From contig NZ_BIMC01000006.1 of the NCBI RefSeq assembly GCF_004000885.1, positions 186,001 to 250,000 of the forward strand: 64,000 nucleotides of DNA, given 5' to 3'. Numbering within the stretch: position 1 is the stretch's first letter; every line of letters starts with the position of its first letter. This DNA comes from Paenibacillus glucanolyticus NBRC 15330 (GTDB lineage: Bacteria > Bacillota > Bacilli > Paenibacillales > Paenibacillaceae). This document shows positions 9,025 to 16,880 of the stretch, one piece after another. Under the pieces are notes generated by a model. The model searched no databases. It was not told the origin of the DNA and was given only the letters and a program-made list of their open reading frames with translations. The translations under genes were made by a program, and so were the position numbers.

Positions 9025-10245
9025 ATGGATCATATGATGTTTGAGGTTGGAACTGCTCTGATTCTGGTTGCTATAGCCTCTGCGATTGCCGGAAAACTCA
9101 AGTTCTCAATTATACCATTCTTGATTGTGCTGGGGATGCTTGTAGGGCCACATGCACCAACGATAGGTATTCTGGATTTTAAGTTTATCGAGAGCCAGGG
9201 AATCATTGATTTTCTGGGGCAGATGGGTATCCTATTCTTGCTATTTTATCTCGGCCTTGAATTCTCCGTTCAAAAATTGATCAAATCTGGACGAAACATT
9301 GTGGTAGGCGGAACCGTATATGTAGTATTGAACTTTGTACTGGGTCTTGCTTACGGATTCCTGATCAATATGCCACTGTATGAGACGTTGATCATCGCAG
9401 GAATGTTGTCTGTTTCTTCCAGTGCGATTGTGGCTAAGGTACTGGTAGATCTGCGACGCACCGGTAATGCGGAGACGGAGCTTATTCTCGGTATGATTTT
9501 GTTCGATGATATTTTCCTTGCCGTGTTCTTGTCGATCATGTCTGGACTGCTGTTAGGCGGGGCGACATCGGTAGGAGCAACGATCATCTCGGTTTGTATT
9601 TCCATTGGCTACATGCTGTTGTTCTTTGTCATTGCGAGAAAAGGCCCGCCTATACTTAACAAATTGCTGAATATTACGTCCAGCGAGATTTTCATTATTG
9701 TTGTTTTCTCAACGATGTTCTTTATTGCCGGGTTCTCAGAGACCCTGCACGTAGCCGAAGCGATCGGTGCGCTGTTGTTTGGACTAGCTCTATCCGAGAC
9801 GGAGCATAGCGAGCGGATTGAGCAGCTGGTTATTCCTTTCCGTGATTTTTTTGGGGCAATATTCTTCTTCAGTTTTGGTCTTGGTATCGATCCGACCACC
9901 CTGGGAAATGCGTTATGGCTGGCACTTGGCGCCGTGGTGCTGACCATTATCGGCAACCTCGTTGCTGGTATGATCGCGGGACGCAAGGCTGGACTGTCGC
10001 ATAAGTCGTCGCTTAACATCGGGTTGACTATTATGGCACGGGGCGAGTTTACGATTATCGTTGCCAATCTGGGACTCGCGGGCGGACTGTCCGCAATGCT
10101 GAAACCATTCTCTGCGCTCTATGTTCTGATTCTCGCGATTCTTGGGCCTCTTCTAGCGAAAGAATCAAAACGCGTGTACCGTGGAATGAATCAATTATTC
10201 AAATGGACCGATCCTGTGGAGAAAGTGAAAAAAAGGAAAGCATAA
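9025..10245 (+). CDS. khtU: K+/H+ antiporter KhtU (CPA2 family)
   Basis: A 406-residue membrane antiporter, predicted to expel potassium in exchange for protons. It shows a dozen hydrophobic helices and family signatures such as FSIIPFLIVLGMLVGPHAP, SSSAIVAKVLVDL, FDDIFLAV, HVAEAIGALLFGL and ARGEFTIIVANLG. It follows Bacillus subtilis KhtU (YhaU) nearly along its whole length and, like it, lacks a C-terminal TrkA-N domain. The regulator is a separate protein, encoded next. The frame opens at TTG 9001, but GGAGGAGGAGG at 9004-9017 places the start at ATG 9025. The gene order is khtU then khtT, the reverse of Bacillus subtilis khtS-khtT-khtU. Confidence 0.9.
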   Translation: MDHMMFEVGTALILVAIASAIAGKLKFSIIPFLIVLGMLVGPHAPTIGILDFKFIESQGIIDFLGQMGILFLLFYLGLEFSVQKLIKSGRNIVVGGTVYVVLNFVLGLAYGFLINMPLYETLIIAGMLSVSSSAIVAKVLVDLRRTGNAETELILGMILFDDIFLAVFLSIMSGLLLGGATSVGATIISVCISIGYMLLFFVIARKGPPILNKLLNITSSEIFIIVVFSTMFFIAGFSETLHVAEAIGALLFGLALSETEHSERIEQLVIPFRDFFGAIFFFSFGLGIDPTTLGNALWLALGAVVLTIIGNLVAGMIAGRKAGLSHKSSLNIGLTIMARGEFTIIVANLGLAGGLSAMLKPFSALYVLILAILGPLLAKESKRVYRGMNQLFKWTDPVEKVKKRKA

Positions 10246-10260
10246 GGACGACCGAGATGA

Positions 10261-10289
10261 TTTACTTTCTCCCAACTAATCTATATAAT
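10261..10289 (+). promoter_or_regulatory. Possible internal promoter before khtT
   Basis: TTTACT at 10261-10266 and TATAAT at 10284-10289 with a 17-bp spacer sit in the 81-bp gap between khtU and khtT. This would allow the regulatory subunit to be made independently. The -35 is only a 4/6 match. Confidence 0.35.
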
Positions 10290-10326
10290 CTAGAGATTGA
10301 ATTAACCCAGAACGGAGGATTTACAC

Positions 10327-10815
10327 ATGAGTATTATTCGCGAATCTGATCTGCCGGGTATCGGGAAGAAGTTCCTTATTCAGGCGAGATCAGGGGATAA
10401 GCTGGTTGTTGTTATACATGACGACGGTCGAAGAGAGCTGTACCACTTTGAAGATGACAATCCTGAGGAGAGCATCTCCCAGATTACATTAGAAGATGAC
10501 GAGGCTAGACAAATCGCCGGAATTATTGGAGGCATGACGTATAAACCGAAAGCATTGGAGACCATTGAGGTGACACTCGAGGATCTGATCATCGAATGGG
10601 CACGAATTGAGCCGCATTACCAATGCGTGGGACAATCCATTGCGGAGCTTCAGGTTCGTCAACGTACAGGTGCTAATGTATTAGCGATTGTGAACAAGAA
10701 AGAGCAGAGAATCAATCCGGGTCCGGACGATATCCTGACAGCGGGATCGACATTGGTGCTTGCGGGAGAGCGTAAACAGATCAAGCAGTTGAAAGAGCTG
10801 CTGGTCAACGGTTAA
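10327..10815 (+). CDS. khtT: Antiporter regulatory subunit KhtT (RCK-C domain)
   Basis: A 162-residue cytosolic regulator of KhtU. The N-terminal part (MSIIRESDLPGIGKKF, then VVIHDDGRRELYHF) and the TrkA-C/RCK-C domain (about residues 75-160, with GQSIAELQVRQRTGANVLAIV and INPGPDDILTAGSTLVLAGE) correspond to Bacillus subtilis KhtT, which binds nucleotide and gates the antiporter. An ACGGAGG ribosome site precedes the ATG. No khtS-like gene is seen nearby. Confidence 0.9.
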   Translation: MSIIRESDLPGIGKKFLIQARSGDKLVVVIHDDGRRELYHFEDDNPEESISQITLEDDEARQIAGIIGGMTYKPKALETIEVTLEDLIIEWARIEPHYQCVGQSIAELQVRQRTGANVLAIVNKKEQRINPGPDDILTAGSTLVLAGERKQIKQLKELLVNG

Positions 10816-10862
10816 TAGCGACAAGATTCACTGATGTGTGATGACCATATCCCAATATGGAC

Positions 10863-10898
10863 AGCAAGCTTCTCCTGGTGAGAGGCTTGCTTTTTTTT
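10863..10898 (+). terminator. Terminator after khtT
   Basis: AGCAAGC(T)TCTC pairs with GAGAGGCTTGCT around the CTGGT loop and is followed by eight T. Confidence 0.88.
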
Positions 10899-11021
10899 GA
10901 TGCATAAGAAATATGCTTCCATATTTCAGCGGGATAATATAGGTGCAATTTGAAATTCTCCACGAAATGCTCTATCTTTGATAGCGAGGCTATCATTTTG
11001 ATGAAAGAAGGCGCATACAGC

Positions 11022-11771
11022 ATGAGACTCAAGGATAAAGTAGCTATAATTACAGGTGGTGCCGGAGGCATCGGCAGCGGCATGGCTCTTGCCATGGCTA
11101 AGGAAGGCGCTAAGGTTGTAATTGTGGACGTGAATGAGGAGAAAGGGCGTGAAACGGAGAAAAGACTGAAAGAGTTCAGTGATTCGATGTTTATCAACGG
11201 TGATATTACCCATAAATCCTCGATTCAGAGTATTGTCGATGATGTTGTGAAAACTTACGGCAAACTCGACGTTCTCGTTAACAATGCACATGTATCCAAG
11301 CAGGTACCCATCGTGGATACAACCGATGACGTGATGGCGTTGTCGTTTGATACCGGTTTTTATCCGACGTTTTATTTTATGCAGACGTGTTATCCTCATC
11401 TGAAGGCAACCCGGGGCAAAGTGATTAATTTTGCATCCGGTGCCGGTCTGTCGGGCATGGTGAACCAAGCCTCCTATGCCGCAGCAAAAGAAGCCATTCG
11501 TGGGCTGTCCCGCGTGGCCGCCAACGAATGGGGAGCCGACGGCATCAACGTCAATCTGATCAGTCCCATTGCACTGACGCCGGGCGTTGAGCAGTGGAGC
11601 AAGGCATTCCCGGAAGAATACCAGGGTATGGTCGATAAAATTCCGCTGAAAAAAATGGGGGATCCCGAGCAGGATATCGGACGCGTGGCCGTATTTTTGG
11701 CAAGCACCGATTCCGACTACATGACGGGTCAAACACTGATGGTAGATGGCGGTTCAATCATGCTGAGATAA
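11022..11771 (+). CDS. Short-chain dehydrogenase/reductase (SDR)
   Basis: A 249-residue classical SDR. It has the cofactor motif TGGAGGIGSG near residue 13, an NNAH variant of the NNAG motif near 87, the catalytic Ser (NFASGAG) and YAAAK near 150, and the C-terminal GQTLMVDGG. The frame is open from ATG 10950, but AGAAGG ten bases before ATG 11022 and the family N-terminus (MRLKDKVAIITG) place the start there. It appears to stand alone, between two hairpin terminators. The substrate is unknown, and the family is too broad to guess. Confidence 0.88.
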   Translation: MRLKDKVAIITGGAGGIGSGMALAMAKEGAKVVIVDVNEEKGRETEKRLKEFSDSMFINGDITHKSSIQSIVDDVVKTYGKLDVLVNNAHVSKQVPIVDTTDDVMALSFDTGFYPTFYFMQTCYPHLKATRGKVINFASGAGLSGMVNQASYAAAKEAIRGLSRVAANEWGADGINVNLISPIALTPGVEQWSKAFPEEYQGMVDKIPLKKMGDPEQDIGRVAVFLASTDSDYMTGQTLMVDGGSIMLR

Positions 11772-11791
11772 TAGGGAATCTCTCCTTCAAA

Positions 11792-11832
11792 ACAAAGAGC
11801 GCCAAGGGCCTTGTCCCTTGTGCGCTCTTTGT
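11792..11832 (+). terminator. Strong hairpin after SDR gene
   Basis: CAAAGAGCGC-CAAGGG pairs with CCCTTG-TGCGCTCTTTG almost perfectly around a CCTTGT loop. The downstream T-run is broken (TCTTTGTGTTT). It could serve both the SDR and the convergent methyltransferase gene. Confidence 0.7.
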
Positions 11833-11897
11833 GTTTAATGGCAGGCTGATATGGGGTATGGATATCCGGAGGATAAAAGATAGTGGTTCGACTTCTC

Positions 11898-12644
11898 TTA
11901 TCTTCGGGCTATCATCATAAACCGCGCGGCATTCGTCCGAATTCCCCGATCGGTGCGATGGTCGCTGATAAACTGCTGAAGGATGCGGAAATCATCTTCC
12001 TCCTGACCGAATCGAGGAATGATGGGTGTGTGCTTCAGCAGAAAGATCAGGTCCTCCTCGCGCTCGTAGTACTCGACTGCATCATACTCGGCATAATGAA
12101 TATTGCGAAATCCGGCAAGCTGGAGTTCCTTCGTATACTGTTCCTTCAGGCTACCGTCCGGACGAAGGGATTGTCCTCTTCCAAAGGCCTGTACCAGATT
12201 GGCTTTATCACACTCGCGAACCTGCTGCGTCAGAAATACGCCATCCTCCATCAGGACTCTGGCAGTTTCGGATGCGTGGAAAGGGGAGTGCCGACATGAG
12301 ATGATATTGAAAAATTCCGAAGGGAATGAAAGCGACCCAGCTTCCATCTGTGCAAAGCGTACATTGGAAATCGAGGTCCGCTGCATTTTCCGCCGGGCGG
12401 TTTCAACCATGGTGTGGGAAAGATCGATCCCAACCAGCAATGCTGCGTGGGAGGCGATAGACAACAGGTTCTCTCCGCCGCCAGTACCGATATCAAGCAG
12501 AACATCGGATGCTGTGCATAATCGACTAACCTGATCATAGAAATCCCATTCCACGCCTTCTGAAGTACATCTGATCTGGCTGAAGTCCCAGCCGTTCAAG
12601 GCTCCTACGGTATCATAAAATTGCTTGTATTCCTGTGAATTCAT
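11898..12644 (-). CDS. SAM-dependent class I methyltransferase
   Basis: About 248 residues. The SAM-binding motif I is VLLDIGTGGGENLL near residue 50, followed by an acidic residue in LLVGIDLSHTMVETARRKM (motif II) and a motif-III-like stretch (FFNIISCRHSPFH). That is a Methyltransf_11/25-type cytosolic enzyme with no visible substrate domain. The frame extends to 12677, but AAAGGTGG upstream of the ATG at 12644 supports the shorter form beginning MNSQEYKQF. It is transcribed toward the SDR gene and diverges from the acyltransferase gene. Confidence 0.82.
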   Translation of the reverse strand: MNSQEYKQFYDTVGALNGWDFSQIRCTSEGVEWDFYDQVSRLCTASDVLLDIGTGGGENLLSIASHAALLVGIDLSHTMVETARRKMQRTSISNVRFAQMEAGSLSFPSEFFNIISCRHSPFHASETARVLMEDGVFLTQQVRECDKANLVQAFGRGQSLRPDGSLKEQYTKELQLAGFRNIHYAEYDAVEYYEREEDLIFLLKHTPIIPRFGQEEDDFRILQQFISDHRTDRGIRTNAARFMMIARR

Positions 12645-12760
12645 ATATATGAACCACCTTTCATATTCCCATTTCACCCCGATTGGAAAGATAATTTAAT
12701 TGTAAGTCCAAGGATTCCATACAATCAAGAAGAATTATGTTAGGAGAAGGGAGCAAAATC

Positions 12761-12814
12761 TTAAGTAATTGTTAAGGATTTGGAAGTATGGCGTTAAGAA
12801 CTGTCCTATATACT
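12761..12814 (+). promoter_or_regulatory. TTAAG direct-repeat promoter box (copy 1)
   Basis: TTAAG occurs at 12761, 12772 and 12794, i.e. on an 11-bp grid, directly upstream of a -10 TATACT (12809-12814). The core GTTAAGGATTTGGAAG (12771-12786) is identical in the promoter at 16277, and the distance to the TATACT there differs by one base. Eleven-base direct repeats are typical of OmpR-family response-regulator sites, and such a regulator is encoded between the two boxes. The link to that regulator is inference. Confidence 0.55.
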
Positions 12815-12875
12815 TTATGAATCCGTTTCGTCTAACAAACGAAAAAAAACGGACTTCAGATGAGAGGGTATATCT

Positions 12876-14060
12876 ATGAACAAAACGAATGTATTGCCAA
12901 GGGAGCGTCTTCCCGAATTGCAGCTGGTGCGCGCATTTGCCATTCTCGGCGTCCTGTCCGTTCACTCCACGTCGTATGCGGTGTCCGCCATGATGGAGTC
13001 CAAGTATTTTTTTATCTACAATTTCATGAATATCTTTATGAAGTACGGAACGCCTACGTTTATATTTTTGAGCAGTCTGGTCCTCTTCTACAATTACTAT
13101 GATCGTCCCACAACGAAGGAGCTGATTGGCGGGTTTTACAAAAAAAGACTGTTATATATTATCATTCCGTACACGCTCTTTTCGGTGTTCTACTTCGTGC
13201 TGCTTCACTATCTGTATTATCAAGGCAGACCGTTTGGCGAGACGATGGAGAGTTTTGTCCAGAAGCTGCTGACCGGCAAAGCCTATACGCATCTATATTT
13301 TGTCTTTATCAGCATTCAGTTTTATGTGCTGTTTCCGCTTGCGCTGTGGTTATTCAAGAAACTGCCGTCGCTTGCGAAATGGGCGATACCGATTGGACTG
13401 GTTATCCAGTGGACGTTTATACTTATGAATAAGTATTATTGGCAGGTACCGAATAAGGGAAGCTGGGCGTTGTCCTACATTGCCTATTTCATGCTGGGAG
13501 CTTTTATCGGCATCTATTATCCGAAACTGAAAGCCTGGCTTGTGATCAGTCGTGCGAATGTTACGCCATACCGCGTTACGGCTTGGGTGATGCTGTGGGT
13601 AATGTGGGCTGCTGCGGGTCTTGGTCATGTCTACATGTATTACAACAATCGTCTGCACGGAACGAGCTATAATTCTACGCTGTACGAGTTGATGTGGAAT
13701 GCACATACCTATTTTGGGGCGCTGGTGCTGCTCCAGCTTGCTATTCTATTTTATCGGATCGGGGTTCGTGGCTGGACGCCTGCGCTGGAGAGACTGGGGG
13801 CCGTTTCTTTTGGAATCTATTTAATTCATCCATTCTTTCTGCTCATCTACCGTGAATTCCCGCTTGCCACGGGGAGCTCGGTCATTACCCATCTGTGGTA
13901 TGCCGGGGGTTTTGCAGCCGCAATAGGCTGCTCATGGATCGTTGTCGAGCTTACGGTGCGCTATATACCAGGTTCCTGGGTGATATTCGGCAATATTCCG
14001 AAATCGAAGAAATCCATCAAGCCTGCCGATCAACCGGCCGTGCCGCTCTCTGGTTCATAG
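12876..14060 (+). CDS. Membrane acyltransferase, family 3
   Basis: A 394-residue integral membrane acyltransferase (Acyl_transf_3/OafA-like). It begins with LPELQLVRAFAILGVLSVHSTS (residues 12-33), carrying the Arg and His usually conserved in helix 1, followed by about ten hydrophobic segments. The segment VSFGIYLIHPFFLLIYREFP near residue 310 is the family's C-terminal signature. These enzymes O-acylate cell-surface glycans or lipids. GAGAGGGT before ATG 12876 is the ribosome site. It lies immediately upstream of a two-component system and has the TTAAG repeat box in its promoter, suggesting that system regulates it. Confidence 0.88.
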   Translation: MNKTNVLPRERLPELQLVRAFAILGVLSVHSTSYAVSAMMESKYFFIYNFMNIFMKYGTPTFIFLSSLVLFYNYYDRPTTKELIGGFYKKRLLYIIIPYTLFSVFYFVLLHYLYYQGRPFGETMESFVQKLLTGKAYTHLYFVFISIQFYVLFPLALWLFKKLPSLAKWAIPIGLVIQWTFILMNKYYWQVPNKGSWALSYIAYFMLGAFIGIYYPKLKAWLVISRANVTPYRVTAWVMLWVMWAAAGLGHVYMYYNNRLHGTSYNSTLYELMWNAHTYFGALVLLQLAILFYRIGVRGWTPALERLGAVSFGIYLIHPFFLLIYREFPLATGSSVITHLWYAGGFAAAIGCSWIVVELTVRYIPGSWVIFGNIPKSKKSIKPADQPAVPLSGS

Positions 14061-14061
14061 T

Positions 14062-14095
14062 TCGCTTCGCAGCAGCCAGGACGTATGCGAAGCGA
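14062..14095. repeat. Perfect 10-bp inverted repeat between acyltransferase and RR genes
   Basis: TCGCTTCGCA (14062-14071) and TGCGAAGCGA (14086-14095) pair perfectly around a 14-base loop but lack a T-run. It may be a weak attenuator between the acyltransferase gene and the regulator gene. Confidence 0.45.
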
Positions 14096-14204
14096 GGGCA
14101 CGGCTGTCTAACATCAGGATAGATACTGCCGCGCAGCGCGCGGTTCGACTGCACAGGCTGCGTCTGGTAGACGTTCTCCTGTCAGTTGATATCAAGGAGG
14201 AGCC

Positions 14205-14897
14205 ATGTCTTTAGTTACGATACTAATGGTAGACGATGAAACCGAAATTATTAAATTAATGGAGATTTACGTGAGAAATGAAGGCTATAAGCTGCTCACG
14301 GCTTCTCATGGACTGGAAGCGCTGGAGATTTTGAAAACGCAGAAGGTGGATTTGATCATCCTCGATGTCATGATGCCGCAGATGGATGGGATAGAGGCTT
14401 GCATGAAGATCCGGGAGGAGAACAACACGCCGATCATCATGCTGTCCGCCAAGAGCCAGGAGATTGATAAAATCTCAGGGCTCAGCATTGGCGCGGATGA
14501 TTATGTGACCAAACCGTTCAGTCCGCTCGAATTGATTGCCAGAATCAAATCGCAGCTGCGCAGATACAAACACCTGAACAGCAGATCGGTACGAAACGAG
14601 AACGAGATCCAGATCGATGAGCTGATTGTCAACGTGGCTTCACACCGGGTCACGGTGGCGGGCGAGGAGATCAAGCTGACACCGCGCGAGTTTGCCCTGC
14701 TGCATATGCTGGCTATTAACCGCGGACTGGTGCTGAGCATGGACAAGATTTATACCGAGGTGTGGAATGAGCCGTTCATGGAATCGAAAAATACGGTCAT
14801 GGTCCATATTCGCAAGCTGCGTGAGAAGATCGAGAAGGATCCGCAGCAGCCGGAGTATATAAAAACCGTATGGGGAATCGGGTACAAGATAGAGTAA
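14205..14897 (+). CDS. OmpR/PhoB-family response regulator
   Basis: A 230-residue regulator. The receiver domain has D10/D11, phosphoacceptor Asp54 (LIILDVMMP), and Lys in DYVTKPFSPLEL. The winged-helix domain spans about residues 130-228 with IKLTPREFALLHMLA and the recognition region ESKNTVMVHIRKLREKIE. AAGGAGGAG directly precedes ATG 14205. It is co-transcribed with the histidine kinase that starts about 20 bp downstream. Its probable targets are the acyltransferase upstream and the small lipoprotein downstream, both of which carry an 11-bp-periodic TTAAG box. It resembles VanR-type regulators in general layout, but no van genes are present. Confidence 0.9.
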   Translation: MSLVTILMVDDETEIIKLMEIYVRNEGYKLLTASHGLEALEILKTQKVDLIILDVMMPQMDGIEACMKIREENNTPIIMLSAKSQEIDKISGLSIGADDYVTKPFSPLELIARIKSQLRRYKHLNSRSVRNENEIQIDELIVNVASHRVTVAGEEIKLTPREFALLHMLAINRGLVLSMDKIYTEVWNEPFMESKNTVMVHIRKLREKIEKDPQQPEYIKTVWGIGYKIE

Positions 14898-14918
14898 ACT
14901 TAAGCAGAGGTGACAGAC

Positions 14919-16136
14919 TTGAAAGTAATGAAGCTCCATAGCATCCGCCTGAAGATGATGCTCATGCTGCTCACCAGCATCGGCATTACGGCTGCCCTGC
15001 TTATTATTCTCTATTCGTTAGGCACGCTGATCCTCAGTTTACCGGCGATCAATTCGCCGCTTGCCTGGCTCATCAATAATATTGGCTCGGAGCCAGTCAT
15101 GATGCTCACGGGCATCATTCTCTTTTTTGCCAGCTATTATATGACCACAAAATGGTTCGTATCAGACCTGCAGAAGATCCAGACAGGACTTCAGGAAATT
15201 ACAGCCGGACGATTCGATTCCAAAATCGAGCTCAAAACCCAGGATGAATTAGGCAGCGTTGCTTCCAGCATTAATCACATGACTGAGCAGTTGAACGCTT
15301 ACCTGGAGGAAATTACGCACGGGCTTCGTGAAATTGCCAAAGGGAATTTCGATACCGAAATTCCGGTTTATTCCGGCAGTCAGCTGGGCGAGGTAGCCGA
15401 GAGCATCAATCAGATGAGCAGGCAGCTGCATCAATCCATTCTGGAGGAGCGCTACGCCGAGAAGACCAAGAATGATCTGATTACAGGGGTTTCTCATGAC
15501 CTGCGGACCCCGCTTACCTCGATACTGGGATTCCTTGAGGTGATTGAGGAGGATCGATATCAGGATGAGGTGGAGCTGCGATATTACGTAAATATCGCTT
15601 ATGAGAAAGCCCAAAATCTGAAAAGGCTAATTGATGATCTGTTTGAATATACACGGATTAATAATGGGCTCCCGCTGGATATCCGGAAGATCGATATGGT
15701 CCGGTTCATCAGGCAGCTTATCGAGGAATCGGTACCGACTCTGGAGAAATCCGGGATGGAATGCAACCTAACGGCAGAGGAAGACCTCATCATCATGGCA
15801 GACGGCGCGCAGCTTGTCCGTGCCTATGAGAATCTGATATCCAATGCGATCCGGTACGGAGAATCCGGCAAAATCATCGACATCGCCGTCCGAAGCGATC
15901 GGGATCAGGTGAGCATCAGCTTCACCAACTATGGCGATCCGATTCCCGAGCGGGATCTGCCCTTCATATTCGACCGCTTCTACCGTGTGGAAGGCTCTCG
16001 TTCGAAGCTGACGGGCGGCACCGGTTTGGGACTGGCGATTACGAAGAGCATTGTGGAGGTCCAGGGCGGCGAAATCCGGGTGCGGAGCGATGAGCGGAGA
16101 ACGACCTTCGAAACCCGTTTCCCTAAAGTCATATGA
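14919..16136 (+). CDS. Sensor histidine kinase with two tandem HAMP domains
   Basis: About 405 residues. Two membrane helices (about residues 15-40 and 55-80) enclose only a short external loop, so there is no large ligand domain. They are followed by two consecutive HAMP-like units, seen as repeated DELGSVASSINHMTEQL and SQLGEVAESINQMSRQL. The HisKA box GVSHDLRTPLTS carries His193. The ATPase domain shows the N box (ENLISNAIRYG), FIFDRFYRVEGSR and GGTGLGLAI. AGAGGTG six bases before TTG 14919 favours that start over GTG 14910 or ATG 14928. The short loop suggests sensing of membrane state or of a partner protein. Confidence 0.88.
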   Translation: MKVMKLHSIRLKMMLMLLTSIGITAALLIILYSLGTLILSLPAINSPLAWLINNIGSEPVMMLTGIILFFASYYMTTKWFVSDLQKIQTGLQEITAGRFDSKIELKTQDELGSVASSINHMTEQLNAYLEEITHGLREIAKGNFDTEIPVYSGSQLGEVAESINQMSRQLHQSILEERYAEKTKNDLITGVSHDLRTPLTSILGFLEVIEEDRYQDEVELRYYVNIAYEKAQNLKRLIDDLFEYTRINNGLPLDIRKIDMVRFIRQLIEESVPTLEKSGMECNLTAEEDLIIMADGAQLVRAYENLISNAIRYGESGKIIDIAVRSDRDQVSISFTNYGDPIPERDLPFIFDRFYRVEGSRSKLTGGTGLGLAITKSIVEVQGGEIRVRSDERRTTFETRFPKVI

Positions 16137-16173
16137 CGGATGCTATACAGGCTGGGCGGGTACTTGACGGAGC

Positions 16174-16198
16174 GCTCCCTTTGAAGGGAGCTTTTTTT
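16174..16198 (+). terminator. Terminator after histidine kinase
   Basis: GCTCCCT-TTGA-AGGGAGC followed by seven T. The same GCTCCCTT...AAGGGAGC core is used again at 16781. Confidence 0.85.
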
Positions 16199-16266
16199 GT
16201 TGACAAATAAGATAAGAAAGTTTTCACGCTGGTAATCGCATGCCCGATGTAATTGTTCAGTTTAAT

Positions 16267-16321
16267 TTAAGCAATCGTTAAGGATTTGGAAGCCTGGTTG
16301 ATAAGATATGTTCCTTATACT
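16267..16321 (+). promoter_or_regulatory. TTAAG direct-repeat promoter box (copy 2)
   Basis: TTAAG at 16267 and 16278 (11-bp spacing) lies within a block matching the acyltransferase promoter. GTTAAGGATTTGGAAG (16277-16292) is identical to 12771-12786. It is followed by GATAAG (16300-16305) and the -10 TATACT (16316-16321). The two-component genes lie between the two boxes. Confidence 0.55.
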
Positions 16322-16354
16322 TTCCTTCAGGAAGTACATAAGGAGGCAGCGAAG

Positions 16355-16684
16355 ATGAGTTTGTTGCAGCATGCGAAGCAGAACGCTGGATTTACGATGG
16401 TATGGTTGGCAATGGGTCTGATTGTTATGGTCTTGTTTGTATCGGGATGCGGAGGGGACCGGATGTCTTACAGAGAGACGTTAACTCCAAGCGGCAAAAG
16501 CCTTAAGGGATCAACAGCAGAAATGCATAAGGATTCGCCTGCCTCTTCTGCATCTTTTATAGAGAAGTTATGGGGTGAAGTGTGGGATGGGGTGACCCAT
16601 CGTACAAGGCAAATGACGGGGGAGCAGGTGCCGCAGGGCCGTTTACTATATGACTCGGGCAAGAGATTGGAAATACGACGATGA
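16355..16684 (+). CDS. Small lipoprotein of unknown function
   Basis: A 109-residue protein with a hydrophobic N-terminal segment (residues 15-31) ending in lipobox VSGC (Cys32), so probably lipid-anchored outside the membrane. I do not recognise the mature part; it is polar and contains FIEKLWGEVWDGV and a basic C-terminus. AGGAGG before ATG 16355 fixes the start rather than the in-frame ATG 16286. It is a single-gene unit: it has its own promoter with the TTAAG box shared with the acyltransferase, and its own terminator. That suggests it is a target of the neighbouring two-component system, perhaps an envelope-stress or feedback protein (inference). Confidence 0.65.
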   Translation: MSLLQHAKQNAGFTMVWLAMGLIVMVLFVSGCGGDRMSYRETLTPSGKSLKGSTAEMHKDSPASSASFIEKLWGEVWDGVTHRTRQMTGEQVPQGRLLYDSGKRLEIRR

Positions 16685-16774
16685 AGGGAAAGCCGGCAAG
16701 TCGTGTTCCGTTGAAAATACCACGCCGTATCCGGTGAGAGGATTACTTTATTTACGCAACAACGAGAGAAACTA

Positions 16775-16807
16775 GAAAAAGCTCCCTTCGCGAAAGGGAG
16801 CTTTTTC
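16775..16807 (+). terminator. Terminator after small lipoprotein gene
   Basis: GAAAAAGCTCCCTT pairs with AAGGGAGCTTTTTC around a short CG-rich loop. The symmetric A and T runs make it potentially bidirectional. Confidence 0.88.
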
Positions 16808-16808
16808 T

Positions 16809-16837
16809 TTGGATTATGGAACATATTGTCTTATAAT
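16809..16837 (+). promoter_or_regulatory. Possible promoter of beta-propeller protein gene
   Basis: TATAAT at 16832-16837 with TTGGAT 17 bp upstream (16809-16814), immediately after the preceding terminator. The -35 match is poor. Confidence 0.4.
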
Positions 16838-16880
16838 AGCGTTTACCATATATACGCTTGTATTGGAGAGGATGGTTCCT

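Noticed and set aside
14205..16136. Vancomycin-resistance VanRS system
   Set aside because: The regulator resembles VanR in general layout only; no vanH/A/X or related ligase genes are in the window.
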